A stretch of 64,000 nucleotides of DNA, from positions 62,001 to 126,000 of the forward strand of contig NZ_JAQZSJ010000010.1 in NCBI RefSeq assembly GCF_029360585.1, read 5' to 3'. The translations under genes were made by a program, and so were the position numbers. The stretch is from Cohnella caldifontis. Its GTDB lineage: Bacteria > Bacillota > Bacilli > Paenibacillales > Paenibacillaceae. Below, piece by piece: positions 10,120-18,800 of this stretch (position 1 is its first letter; the number at the start of each line of letters is the position of its first letter). The notes below the pieces were generated by a model. It was given only the letters and a program-made list of their open reading frames with translations, ran no database searches and was not told the DNA's origin.

Positions 10120-11373
10120 TTAAAATTCGAATTCCACGTCGGTCAGGCGGCGCTTGATTTCCCCGATGACCCGGCGTTCTTCCGCTTCTCCCGGCGCGTT
10201 GAACGTAACCGACAGCCGGATGAAATGGCCGGCGTCGTCCCACGGCACGGTGGAAATCATTTTTTCGCGGATCAAGTATTGCGAGAAGTCCTCGGCGGTC
10301 TCGAACCGTTGGCCGCCTTTGATGCCTTTCGGCGCTTCGACGTAGAGGAAGAAGGAGCCCTTCGGTTTCTCGGCGCGGAACCCGATTTCGTTCAGCGCGG
10401 CGACCAGCAGGTCGTGCCTGCGGGAATACTTGGCCGAGATCGCCTCCGTGATCTCCGGATGCTCCAGGCCGTAAGCGGCGGCTTTCTGGATCGCGATGAA
10501 CTGGCCGGAATCGCTGTTGTCCTTCACGTCGCCGAACGCCTTGACGATCAGCGGATTGCCGGCGATGAAGCCGATCCGCCAGCCGGTCATGTTGTACGAT
10601 TTGGAGAGGGAGTGCAGCTCCACGCCGACGTCCTTCGCTCCCGGCACGGACAGGAAGCTGAACGGCTTCGCTCCGTCGTAAGTCAGCGCTGCATACGGCG
10701 CGTCATGCACGACGATGACTTCGTATTTCTTGGCCCACTCGATCACCTTCGCGAAAAATTCGACCGTCGCGGCGGCGCCCGTCGGGTTGTTCGGGTAGTT
10801 CAGGTACAGCAGCTTCGCGCGGCGCGCGATGTCTTCCGGGATCGCGTCCAGGTCCGGCAGGAAGTTGTTTTCCTTCGTCAGTTTGACGTTGTATACTTCG
10901 CCGCCGTAGTACTTCGTATGCGTACCCATGACCGGATATCCGGGCACGGTCATGATCGTGACGTCGCCGGGGTTGATGAATACCGCCGGCAGCATGGCCA
11001 GCGCCGGTTTGGCCCCGATCGTGTGGAGCACTTCCGTCACCGAGTCGATGCCGTCCACGTTGAATACGTTTTTCAAGTAACGCGCCGCCGCTTCCTTGAA
11101 CGCGGGAATGCCGTTGTCGGCGTAGCCGCGGTTTTCGGGCTTGGCTGCCTCTTCGGCCAGCTTCGCCACGATCTGCGCGTCGGCCATTTCGTCGGGTTCC
11201 CCGACGCCCATGTCGATCAGCTCGACGTCCGGATGGGCTTGTCTGGCGGCCGCTTTGGCCCGTTTGATTTTCTCGAATTTGTAGATGTTCGTATCCTTGC
11301 CGTAGTCCGATCCGCCGATGCGTTTCGCGAACGACTCCTGGATGTACGTGTTCTGGTATTGTTCCACGCTCAC
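10120..11373 (-). CDS. dapL: LL-diaminopimelate aminotransferase
   Basis: DapL converts tetrahydrodipicolinate directly to LL-diaminopimelate with glutamate as amino donor. This is a one-enzyme route to the peptidoglycan diamino acid and to lysine. The 417-residue protein is a class I/II PLP aminotransferase. It shows LIDMGVGEPDE near residue 50, the LNYPNNPTGA motif, the PLP lysine in SLSKSYNMTGWRIG and a C-terminal arginine in HFIRLSVTF. The GTG at 11373 has AAGGAGAG upstream. It stands between a terminator (11505-11548) and the pyr promoter and so appears monocistronic. The exact substrate is inferred from family resemblance to the DapL group. Confidence 0.85.
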   Translation of the reverse strand: MSVEQYQNTYIQESFAKRIGGSDYGKDTNIYKFEKIKRAKAAARQAHPDVELIDMGVGEPDEMADAQIVAKLAEEAAKPENRGYADNGIPAFKEAAARYLKNVFNVDGIDSVTEVLHTIGAKPALAMLPAVFINPGDVTIMTVPGYPVMGTHTKYYGGEVYNVKLTKENNFLPDLDAIPEDIARRAKLLYLNYPNNPTGAAATVEFFAKVIEWAKKYEVIVVHDAPYAALTYDGAKPFSFLSVPGAKDVGVELHSLSKSYNMTGWRIGFIAGNPLIVKAFGDVKDNSDSGQFIAIQKAAAYGLEHPEITEAISAKYSRRHDLLVAALNEIGFRAEKPKGSFFLYVEAPKGIKGGQRFETAEDFSQYLIREKMISTVPWDDAGHFIRLSVTFNAPGEAEERRVIGEIKRRLTDVEFEF

Positions 11374-11504
11374 TTTGTCCGACTCTCCTTCGTTTCATTC
11401 TGATGACTAATATGCCTGACCGGCTCCGGATTCTCCATGCATTATTTTGCCGAACATTTGCAGAATCCCGATGGCGAAGCCGGGGGCGAGGCGCGAGCAC
11501 GCGC

Positions 11505-11548
11505 ACAAAAAAGACGACAACGTAAAGCGCGCTTCCGCTTCGTTGTCG
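11505..11548 (-). terminator. Intrinsic terminator between the repeat region and dapL
   Basis: CGACAACG (11515-11522) pairs with CGTTGTCG (11541-11548), and AAGCG with CGCTT inside, with a 2-base bulge and a 6-base loop. On the minus strand TCTTTTTTG follows. It would end any minus-strand transcript that comes from rluD or from the repeat array, and it protects dapL. Confidence 0.7.
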
Positions 11549-11568
11549 CCAATGATCAGATTCGGGTT

Positions 11569-11773
11569 GATGTAAGGAAAAATCGGATATCGCCGGCCGT
11601 TTTTCGAAAATTGGAGGGTGATGTACGGGAAAGTCGTACAGCGAAGGCCATTTTGTTCAAAAAACCGGGCGATGTACGAAAAAATCCGATATTGATGGTA
11701 TCTTTGAGCGTTTTCAAGAGAGATGTACGACAAAATCGGACAACGATGCGCGCACTGTTGAGTCAACGCACCA
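11569..11773. repeat. Four degenerate direct repeats, period 51 bp
   Basis: Units start at 11569, 11620, 11671 and 11722, each opening with GATGTA(C/A)G followed by an A-rich run and a TCGGA/TCGTA-type end. Examples are GATGTACGGGAAAGTCGTAC and GATGTACGACAAAATCGGAC. Several units contain a weak dyad, GTACG-N7-CGTAC in the second. The rest of each unit is poorly conserved. The last unit starts exactly 52 bp before the first palindrome of the neighbouring array. Short open frames cross this block on both strands, but the 17-codon periodicity and lack of ribosome sites argue against coding. Confidence 0.75.
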
Positions 11774-12836
11774 TTAAGCCTGTTTCGCAGGCTTAACCCC
11801 CGTAGCACTGCCCGTCTCTGACCTGTTAAGCCTGTCTCGCAGGCTTAAACCCTACGCTTCGTACCCTTCACGCACCATTAAGCTTGTCTTGCAGGCTTAA
11901 TCCTCCCGATACGTACCCTTCACACACCGTTAAGTCGGTCTCACCGACTTAACACTTATTCTCTGTGCCCGTCGCGCACCGTTAAGTCGGTCTCACCGAC
12001 TTAACGCTAATACTCCGTGCCTGTCGCGCACCATTAAGTCGGTCTCACCGACTTAACGCCAATACTCCGTATCTGTTACGCACCTTTAAGTCGGTCTAAC
12101 CGACTTAACGCCAATTCTCCGTGCCTGTCGCACACCGTTAAGTCGGTCTCACTGACTTAATGCCAGTACTCCGTACCCTTCACGCACCGTTAAGTCGGTC
12201 TCTCCGACTTAATGCCAGTACTCCGTACCCGTCGCGCACCTTTAAGTCGGTCTCACCGACTTAAAGCCATAACTCCGTACCAGTCGCGCACCTTTAAGTC
12301 GGTCTCACCGACTTAAGGCCAGTACTCCGTACCCTTCACGCACCGTTAAGTCGGTCTCACCGACTTAATGCCAGTACTCCGTACCCGTCGCGCACCTTTA
12401 AGTCGGTCTCACCGACTTAATGCCAGTACTCCGTACCCTTCACGCACCGTTAAGTCGGTCTCACCGCCTTAACGCCACCACTCCGTGCCTGTCGCGCACC
12501 GTTAAGTCGGTCTCACCGCCTTAACGCCACCACTCCGTGCCTGTCGCGCACCGTTAAGTCGGTCTCACCGACTTAAGGCCAGTACTCCGTACCCTTCACG
12601 CACCGTTAAGTCGGTCTCACCGACTTAACGACAATACTCCGTACCTGTTACGTACCTTTAAGTCGGTCTCACCGACTTAACGCCAATACTCCGTGCCTGT
12701 CGCGCACCGTTAAGTCGGTCTCACCGACTTAACGCCAACACTCCGTGCCTGTCGCGCACCATTAAGTCGGTCTCACCGACGTAACGCCAACACTCCGTGC
12801 CTGTCGCGCACCATGAAGTCGGTCTCACCGACTTAA
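11774..12836. repeat. Tandem array: 21 units of 52 bp, each with a 23-bp palindrome
   Basis: A palindrome starts every 52 bp without exception, at 11774, 11826, 11878 and so on to 12814. Eighteen units carry arms TTAAGTCGGT and ACCGACTTAA around a CTC centre, with an occasional single change. The first three carry a different but still paired version, TTAAGCCTG with CAGGCTTAA. The 29-bp linkers are also conserved (roughly CGCCAATACTCCGTGCCTGT then CGCGCACCG, or a variant with GTACCCTTCACGCACC), so they are not CRISPR spacers. TAA lies in every palindrome on both strands and 52 is not a multiple of three, so the array is non-coding. It fills the space between rluD and the 51-bp repeats. Confidence 0.95.
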
Positions 12837-12888
12837 CGCGTTCGGCGCGTTCATCGCGGTTCTGCCACTGCCGCGTTACCCGCGTCCC

Positions 12889-13884
12889 TCATCGCGTGCG
12901 CAAAATCGCGAGCGCATGCTCCATGTCCTCGGGAAGCGGCGCGGAGAACTCCAGGCGCTCGCCCGTCCGCGGGTGATCGAAGCCCAGCACGCCGGCGTGC
13001 AGCGCCTGGCCGGACATGCCCAGCGTCCTCCCCGCACGGCCTCCGTACACCGGATCGCCCACGAGCGGGAAACCGATGTACTTCATATGCACCCGGATCT
13101 GGTGCGTCCTTCCGGTCTCCAGCCGCAGCTCCACGAACGTGTAGTCCGGCGGAAACCGTTCGGCCACCGCGAAATGGGTGACGGCGCGTTTTCCGCCTTT
13201 TTCGGTTACGGTATACAGCTTGCGGTCATGCGGGTCCCGTCCGAGCGGCGCGTCGATCGTCCCCCGGTCGTGCGGGATGATGCCGTACGCGATGGCCTGG
13301 TACCGACGGGTGACGGAATGTTCCTTCAACTGGGCCGCCAAGGAAGCGTGGGCAAGGTCATTTTTCGCCGCCATCAGCAGCCCGGATGTATCTTTATCGA
13401 TGCGGTGGACGATGCCGGGTCTCATGACGCCGTTAATGCCCGACAAATCGCGGCAGTGGTACATCAGCGCGTTGACGATCGTCCCGGAAGGATGGCCGGC
13501 GGCGGGATGGACGACCATGCCCCGCGGTTTGTTCATGACGATGACGTCCCCATCCTCGTACACGATATCCAAAGGGATGTTTTCCGGCACGATTTCCACC
13601 GGCTCGGGTTCGGGGATCGTCACTTCGACGAGATCGCCGGCCGCTACCCGCGCGTTGGGCTTGATCGCCAACCCGTTTACCGTCGCCAGCCCCCCGCGGA
13701 TCCATTCCTGCACTTGGGAACGGGAGACGGCGGGATCCCCCATCGCGTCCGTGATATGCTTGTCCGCCCGCTCTCCGGCTTGCCCGTCTTCCACCGTCCA
13801 TGACCGCTTGCGGTCCAACTCTTCCGAAGCATCCAAATCCCACTCTTCAGATGGGCTGCTCTCGGGTGGATTCTCCATTGTCAT
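12889..13884 (-). CDS. RluD-family 23S rRNA pseudouridine synthase (YlyB-like)
   Basis: This 331-residue enzyme is expected to isomerise uridines in 23S rRNA. An acidic N-terminal extension of about 30 residues is followed by an S4 RNA-binding domain (residues 35-90, RSQVQEWIRGGLATVNG). The catalytic domain has HRIDKDTSGLL with the probable catalytic Asp163. Other RluA-group motifs are DVIVMNKPRGMVVHP and LETGRTHQIRVH. The ATG at 13884 overlaps the end of lspA by 38 bases; a second ATG at 13878 is possible. The lspA-rluD order matches B. subtilis lspA-ylyB. Which uridines it modifies is not visible. The 52-bp array begins just after the stop codon. Confidence 0.9.
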   Translation of the reverse strand: MTMENPPESSPSEEWDLDASEELDRKRSWTVEDGQAGERADKHITDAMGDPAVSRSQVQEWIRGGLATVNGLAIKPNARVAAGDLVEVTIPEPEPVEIVPENIPLDIVYEDGDVIVMNKPRGMVVHPAAGHPSGTIVNALMYHCRDLSGINGVMRPGIVHRIDKDTSGLLMAAKNDLAHASLAAQLKEHSVTRRYQAIAYGIIPHDRGTIDAPLGRDPHDRKLYTVTEKGGKRAVTHFAVAERFPPDYTFVELRLETGRTHQIRVHMKYIGFPLVGDPVYGGRAGRTLGMSGQALHAGVLGFDHPRTGERLEFSAPLPEDMEHALAILRTR

Positions 13885-14371
13885 TCGATCGATTCTCCCG
13901 TTTGTTCGACAGCAGCGAATCCAGAATCACCAGCGCCACCCCGACGCAAATGCCGGAATCGGCAAGGTTGAAGACCGGGAACGTATAGCTGCCGAAATTG
14001 AATTGCAAAAAGTCGACGACTTCGCCGTACAACGCGCGATCCAGGAAATTGCCCAGGGCTCCGCCCAGGATCATGCCGAGCGCGACCAAGAGAAGCCGGC
14101 TTCCCGTCCGGTACGACCGCTGGACATACCAGATGATCGCTCCCGCGACGACCACCGTGACCGTAAGGAAAAACCACCGCTGCTCCTGCATGATGCTGAA
14201 CGCGGCCCCGCGGTTGCGGATGGAAGTGAGCCAGAAGAAATTCCCCAGCACCTTGATTTGATCGTTCTCCCGAATGGTGTTGACGACGACCTTTTTGCTG
14301 ACGTAGTCGATCAGGAACACCAGTGCCGCAATGGCATAATAAGTCCAAACGGGCCATACGCGTCGCTGCAT
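13847..14371 (-). CDS. lspA: Lipoprotein signal peptidase II
   Basis: LspA cleaves signal peptides of lipidated prolipoproteins in the membrane; the window encodes two likely substrates (26493-28034 and 53740-55020). The 174-residue protein has four predicted membrane helices. The catalytic aspartates are Asp120 in GEVVDF and Asp138 in FNLADSG, and the conserved NRGAAFS is present near residue 53. The start at 14371 (MQRRVWPVW) was chosen because the signal-like first helix follows directly and AAAGGCGGA lies upstream; the longer open frame has no family match. It overlaps the rluD-family gene, so the two are co-translated. Confidence 0.93.
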   Translation of the reverse strand: MQRRVWPVWTYYAIAALVFLIDYVSKKVVVNTIRENDQIKVLGNFFWLTSIRNRGAAFSIMQEQRWFFLTVTVVVAGAIIWYVQRSYRTGSRLLLVALGMILGGALGNFLDRALYGEVVDFLQFNFGSYTFPVFNLADSGICVGVALVILDSLLSNKRENRSNDNGESTREQPI

Positions 14372-14571
14372 GAAAGTATTCCGCCTTTCTTCGTATCTCC
14401 AACGTGTTGATTTTAACACATCGCCGGATACGTTGCCACGAACCGAGTCAATACCCATACGTGATCCGCCCCGCGGCGTTCGGCAAATTCCGTAAGTTTT
14501 GGCCGACTCCCCCTTGGGTCGCGGCACGTAAAACGGCATCGGGCGGAGAACAATAGAGGAAGAACGCAGGG

Positions 14572-14631
14572 GGGAGCGTTTGACTTCGTCAATACTCCCT
14601 GGAACGGAGAGAGTTTGACTCCGTCAAACTC
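14572..14631. promoter_or_regulatory. Two tandem hairpins with TTGAC-N3-GTCAA dyads upstream of the DksA-like gene
   Basis: Hairpin one (14572-14599) has TTTGAC-TTC-GTCAA flanked by GGGAG and CTCCC. Hairpin two (14611-14631) is a perfect 9-bp stem, GAGTTTGAC-TCC-GTCAAACTC. Their centres are about 35 bp apart, and the second ends nine bases before the AAAGGAGG ribosome site of the gene at 14653. They could be operators or leader-RNA hairpins; no T-run follows, so they are not ordinary terminators. Confidence 0.5.
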
Positions 14632-14652
14632 CCGATTAAAGGAGGAACAGCC

Positions 14653-15402
14653 GTGAGTCATCCGTTGAACCCAGACATGCTGCACGAGCTTCGCCGGAGG
14701 CTGCTGCGGGACAAGAGCGACTTGGAGAAGCGGGTCAGCGGCAACGACCATTATCAGTTGAACGAATCCATGCGCGATTCGCTCGACGAATTATCCGTAA
14801 ACGATAACCATCCCGGGGATTTGGGAACCGAAATGTTCGAGCGCAGCAAAGACCGGACGCTGCTCGAGCGGGACGCCTACCGCTTGGAGCGCATCGAATC
14901 CGCCCTGGAGCGGATGGAGACCGGCGAATACGGGCGCTGCAAGGAGTGCGGGGCTTTCATCTCCCCGGAACGTCTGGACGCCATGCCGACGGCCGAGTAT
15001 TGCGTGGAACACGAGCCCCGGCAAGATACGTCCAAACGCAGGCCGGTCGAGGAGCGCTTCCTGCAGCCGCCGTTCGGTAGAACCAGCATGGACGAGAACG
15101 ACCAGACCGCCTTCGACGGCGAAGACGCCTGGCAGATCGTCGCGAACTGGGGCAATTCCAACAGTCCGGCCATGGCCGAGGACAACCGGGTATTGGACTA
15201 TGATTCCATCCATATCGAAGCGGACGAGAACGAAGGCTTCGTCGAGCCGATCGAAAGCTTTCTCGCCACCGACATCACCGGCCGCCGGGTATCGGTCGTC
15301 CGCAACCGCGAGTACCGCCGATATATGAATGCCGGCGAAGGGTACTCGCTGCTCGAGCCGGACGGGTACTACGACGAAAACGACTCGTTTAATACGGATT
15401 GA
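14653..15402 (+). CDS. DksA/TraR-type zinc-finger protein, YteA family
   Basis: This 249-residue protein has an N-terminal coiled region (DMLHELRRRLLRDKSDLEKR) and a zinc finger of the form C-x2-C-x17-C-x2-H (CKECG ... EYCVEH) near residues 97-121, the YteA/YlyA variant of the DksA finger. The C-terminal 120 residues are acidic and without known motifs. The GTG at 14653 has an excellent AAAGGAGG site. It lies between ileS and lspA like B. subtilis ylyA, whose product modulates sigma-G-dependent transcription, but its length is closer to YteA, so orthology is open. It is one of the few plus-strand genes here. Its end overlaps the convergent DUF5665 gene by 14 bases. Confidence 0.85.
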   Translation: MSHPLNPDMLHELRRRLLRDKSDLEKRVSGNDHYQLNESMRDSLDELSVNDNHPGDLGTEMFERSKDRTLLERDAYRLERIESALERMETGEYGRCKECGAFISPERLDAMPTAEYCVEHEPRQDTSKRRPVEERFLQPPFGRTSMDENDQTAFDGEDAWQIVANWGNSNSPAMAEDNRVLDYDSIHIEADENEGFVEPIESFLATDITGRRVSVVRNREYRRYMNAGEGYSLLEPDGYYDENDSFNTD

Positions 15403-15772
15403 TCTGCAACTGGCGCTGGACGATGCGGACGATATCGGCGATGTAGTCCCCGACGATCGGCAGGTTCAGTTTGCCGAGCGTCTGCAGCACCCAGACGATC
15501 GTCGCCGCGAAGAAGGTAAAGCCGAGCGCGATGCCGATTCCGCGCGTCAGCCCGGACAGGAAATTGCGCCAAATCAATTGCCACGGCCGGTTCATCAGGT
15601 TGATGTATTCGGCCAGCTGCGCTTTCTGCATATCCCGCGAAATGCGGTCCATCAGCTCCGCTACCCCGCGGAGCGACGCGGTCAACTCCCGGGCCTCCCC
15701 GTCCCTCGGATCAGGGACAGGTTCGGAATTCCCGTCGATCGGACGTTGTTCCTTTTCGGACAAAAGCGTCAC
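15389..15772 (-). CDS. DUF5665 domain membrane protein
   Basis: This 127-residue protein has no known function. An N-terminal polar part with a likely amphipathic helix (residues 30-65) is followed by WRNFLSGLTRGIGIALGFTF, one or two hydrophobic segments (residues 70-100), and a short tail. The pattern is typical of DUF5665 proteins of spore formers. The GTG at 15772 is the furthest start that fits. It lies after the ileS terminator and converges on the DksA-like gene, overlapping it by 14 bases. Confidence 0.75.
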   Translation of the reverse strand: MTLLSEKEQRPIDGNSEPVPDPRDGEARELTASLRGVAELMDRISRDMQKAQLAEYINLMNRPWQLIWRNFLSGLTRGIGIALGFTFFAATIVWVLQTLGKLNLPIVGDYIADIVRIVQRQLQINPY

Positions 15773-15805
15773 CGCCTATTCTAACGGACTGTTCCTTTAG
15801 AATGA

Positions 15806-15852
15806 GTCGAAAAGCCGATCCGTAACCCTCGCGGGCACGAATCGGCTTTTTG
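15806..15852. terminator. Terminator after ileS, possibly bidirectional
   Basis: AAAAGCCGAT at 15810-15819 pairs with ATCGGCTTTT at 15841-15850. T-runs follow the stem on both strands. It lies 25 bp beyond the ileS stop codon. Confidence 0.8.
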
Positions 15853-15876
15853 CCTGGCAATGCGCGTTTCCAATTT

Positions 15877-18800
15877 TTACGCCTCGATCGACAGCCCGAT
15901 CGTCTTGTCTCCCGCCTGCACCCGCTCCATGTCCTCTTTGAGGTCGAACGCGACCTCCCGAAGCAGGACGTTTTCGCGAAGCACGTGTTCGAACGCCTGG
16001 ATCGCCGCCACCGTCTCGGCATCGGCGTCGATCGTGAGCCGGATGCGGGCCTCGATCGGCAGGTCCAGCTTTTTGCGGGTATCCTGCACGGCTCGGATCA
16101 CTTCGCGGACCAGTCCCTCTTGCTCCAGCTCCGGCGTGATTTCCGTGTTCAGCGCCACGGTCACGCCTCCGCCGGACGCGGACGCGAAGCCGGACTTGGC
16201 TTCCTTCTCCACGAGCAGCTCCTCCAGCGGAATGTCGAGCGCTTCCCCTTCGGGGCTCGTCATCCGGAACGATCCGCCGGAGACGACCTCCCGGGCTTCC
16301 TCCGCCGTCAGCGATTTCAGCGCCTGCTGGATCGGCCCGACGTTTTTGCCGTACTTTTTGCCGCCGATCTTCAGGTTCAGCTTCATGTGGAAACGGACGA
16401 ATCCGCTGTCGTCCGAGACTTGGGTGATGCGCTTGACGTTGAGCTCATCCAGGATGATCTCCTCGTACTTGGAAAGATCCAGGTCCGCGGACAGCGACAC
16501 GAGCAGCTCGGACAGCGGCTGGCGCGTCTTGATGCCCGTCTCGTTGCGGACGTTGCGGGCCAGCTCCACGACGGCGCGGACCGCGGCCATGTCCCGTTCC
16601 AGCGCTTCGTCGGTGAGCGCCGGGTCTTCCTTCGGGAAGTCGGCCAAATGGACGCTCTCCCCGCCGCCCAGGTTGCGGTAAATGTCCTCCGCTACGAACG
16701 GAACGTATGGCGCGATCAAGCGGGACACCGTCAGCAGCGTGTCGCGCAGCGTATGGTACGCGGCCGCTTTATCGTCCGTCAGCCCGCTTCCCCAGAAGCG
16801 GTCGCGGGAGCGGCGGACATACCAATTGGACAGCTCGTCGACGAAACCTTCGATCGCCCGGGCCGGGTTCAGGAAGTCGTTGGCGTCCAGGCCTTTGCGG
16901 ACTTCCCCTGCCAGCGTGTTCAGCCGGGACAGGATCCAGCGGTCCAGCTTGTTGTCCGACTTGCGGCGCGGATGCTTCTTTGGATCGAATCCGTCGATGT
17001 CGGCGTAGAGCGCGTAGAACGCGTGCGTGTTGACCAGCGTGTCGATGACTTTCGATTTCGCTTCGGCGACGATCGTCTTGGAAAACCGCTTGCTGTTCCA
17101 GGGCGCGCTGTCCGCCAGCAGCGCCCAGCGGAACGCGTCGGTGCCGAATTCGTCGATGATCTCCCACGGGTCGATGACGTTGCCTTTGGACTTGCTCATT
17201 TTCTGCCCGTTCTCGTCCAGCACGTGGCCGGTCGAAATGACGGATTTATACGGCACCTGGCCGTTGTACAGCGTGGAGACCGCCAGCAAGCTGAAGAACC
17301 AGCCGCGGGTCTGGTCGATGCCTTCGCAAATGAAGTCGGCCGGGTATTGCTCCCGGAACGTCTTTTCGTCCCCGAACGGATGATGGTACTGCGCGAACGG
17401 CATCGAGCCGCTGTCGAACCAGACGTCGATGACCTCGGGCGTGCGGTTCATCGTGCCGCCGCATTCGCAGCGCAGCTTCACGTCGTCCACGTACGGTTTA
17501 TGCAGCTCGAGATCCTCCGCCACGTGACCGACGGCCAGCGAATGCAGTTCCGCGTGGCTGTGCGGCGCCTTCTCCTTGCCGCAGGACTCGCACACCCATA
17601 CGTTAAGCGGCGTGCCCCAATACCGGTTCCGGCTGATGTTCCAGTCGACGAGATCCTCGAGGAACTTGCCGAAACGGCCATCCCGAAGGTGCTCCGGGTA
17701 CCAGGCGATTTTCCGGTTGTTGGCGATGAGCTGGTCCTTCACCGCGGTCGTGCGGATGAACCAGCTTTCGGTCGCGTAGTAGAGCAGCGGCGTTTTGCAG
17801 CGCCAGCAGAACGGGTAGCTGTGCTCGTATTTTTCCTTGTGGTACAACAAGCCGCGGGCGGTCAAATCCTTGACGATGTCCACGTCGCAATCCTTGACGA
17901 AACGGCCGGCGAAGTCGGTGACTTCGTCGATGTACCGGCCGGCGTTGTTCACGACCATCAGCATCGGCAATCCGTGCTGGCGGGCCACCCGGTTGTCGTC
18001 TTCGCCGTGAGCCGGCGAAATGTGGACGATGCCCGTACCGCTGGCGTCGCTGACATAATCGGCGTCGACGATGCGGTAGGCGTTCTCTACCTTCGCGTAT
18101 TGGAAAAGCGGCTCGTACGTCAAGCCGACCAGGTCGCGGCCTTTCACGGACCCCAGCGTCTCGTACTCGCCCTTCATGACCTTCTCGGCCAACGTGCCGG
18201 CGACGATGTACGTCTCGTCACCTTGGCGGACGCGAACGTAATCGATGTCCGGGTGAACGGCCAGCGCGACGTTGGCCGGCAGCGTCCACGGCGTCGTCGT
18301 CCAGGCGAGGACGTATTCGCCGCTGTCCTTCAGGCGGAATTTGGCCGTCGCGGTCAGATCCTTGACGTCTTCGTATCCTTGGGCGACTTCATGCGAGCTG
18401 AGCGTCGTCTGGCAATCCGGGCAATACGGGCTGACGCGGTGGCCCCGGTACAGCAGGCCTTTGTCGTGGATCGTGGCCAAGATGTTCCAGACGCTCTCGA
18501 TATACTCGTTGCGGAGCGTGATGTACGGGTCGTCGAGATCCGTCCAATAGGCGATCGCTTCGGTCAGCTCGCGCCACTGGCGCTCGTATTCGAACACGCT
18601 CTCCTTGCATTTCTGGATGAACGGCTCGATGCCGTATTTCTCGATTTCCTGCTTGCCGGAGATGCCGAGCTGCTTCTCCACGCCCAATTCGACCGGCAGC
18701 CCGTGCGTGTCCCATCCCGCCTTGCGGATGACCCGGTAACCGGACATCGTCTTGTAGCGGCTGACGAAGTCTTTGATGACGCGGCCCAGCACGTGCCCGA

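Noticed and set aside
11407..11808. Short open frames on both strands through the 51-bp repeats (133 codons minus, 119 codons plus)
   Set aside because: They show 17-residue periodicity on both strands, which comes from the DNA repeat. They lack ribosome sites, and the minus-strand one reads through the terminator at 11505-11548.
11774..12836. CRISPR array
   Set aside because: The period is regular, but the 29-bp segments between palindromes are near-identical copies rather than unique spacers, and no cas gene is in the window.
11774..12836. Integron attC sites or parS/Spo0J sites
   Set aside because: The palindrome lacks the attC core sites, there is no integrase, and the sequence does not fit the parS consensus TGTTNCACGTGAAACA.
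12889..14539. Longer lspA with 56 additional N-terminal residues
   Set aside because: The extra part is polar and arginine-rich, and the family always starts at the first membrane helix, which matches the ATG at 14371.
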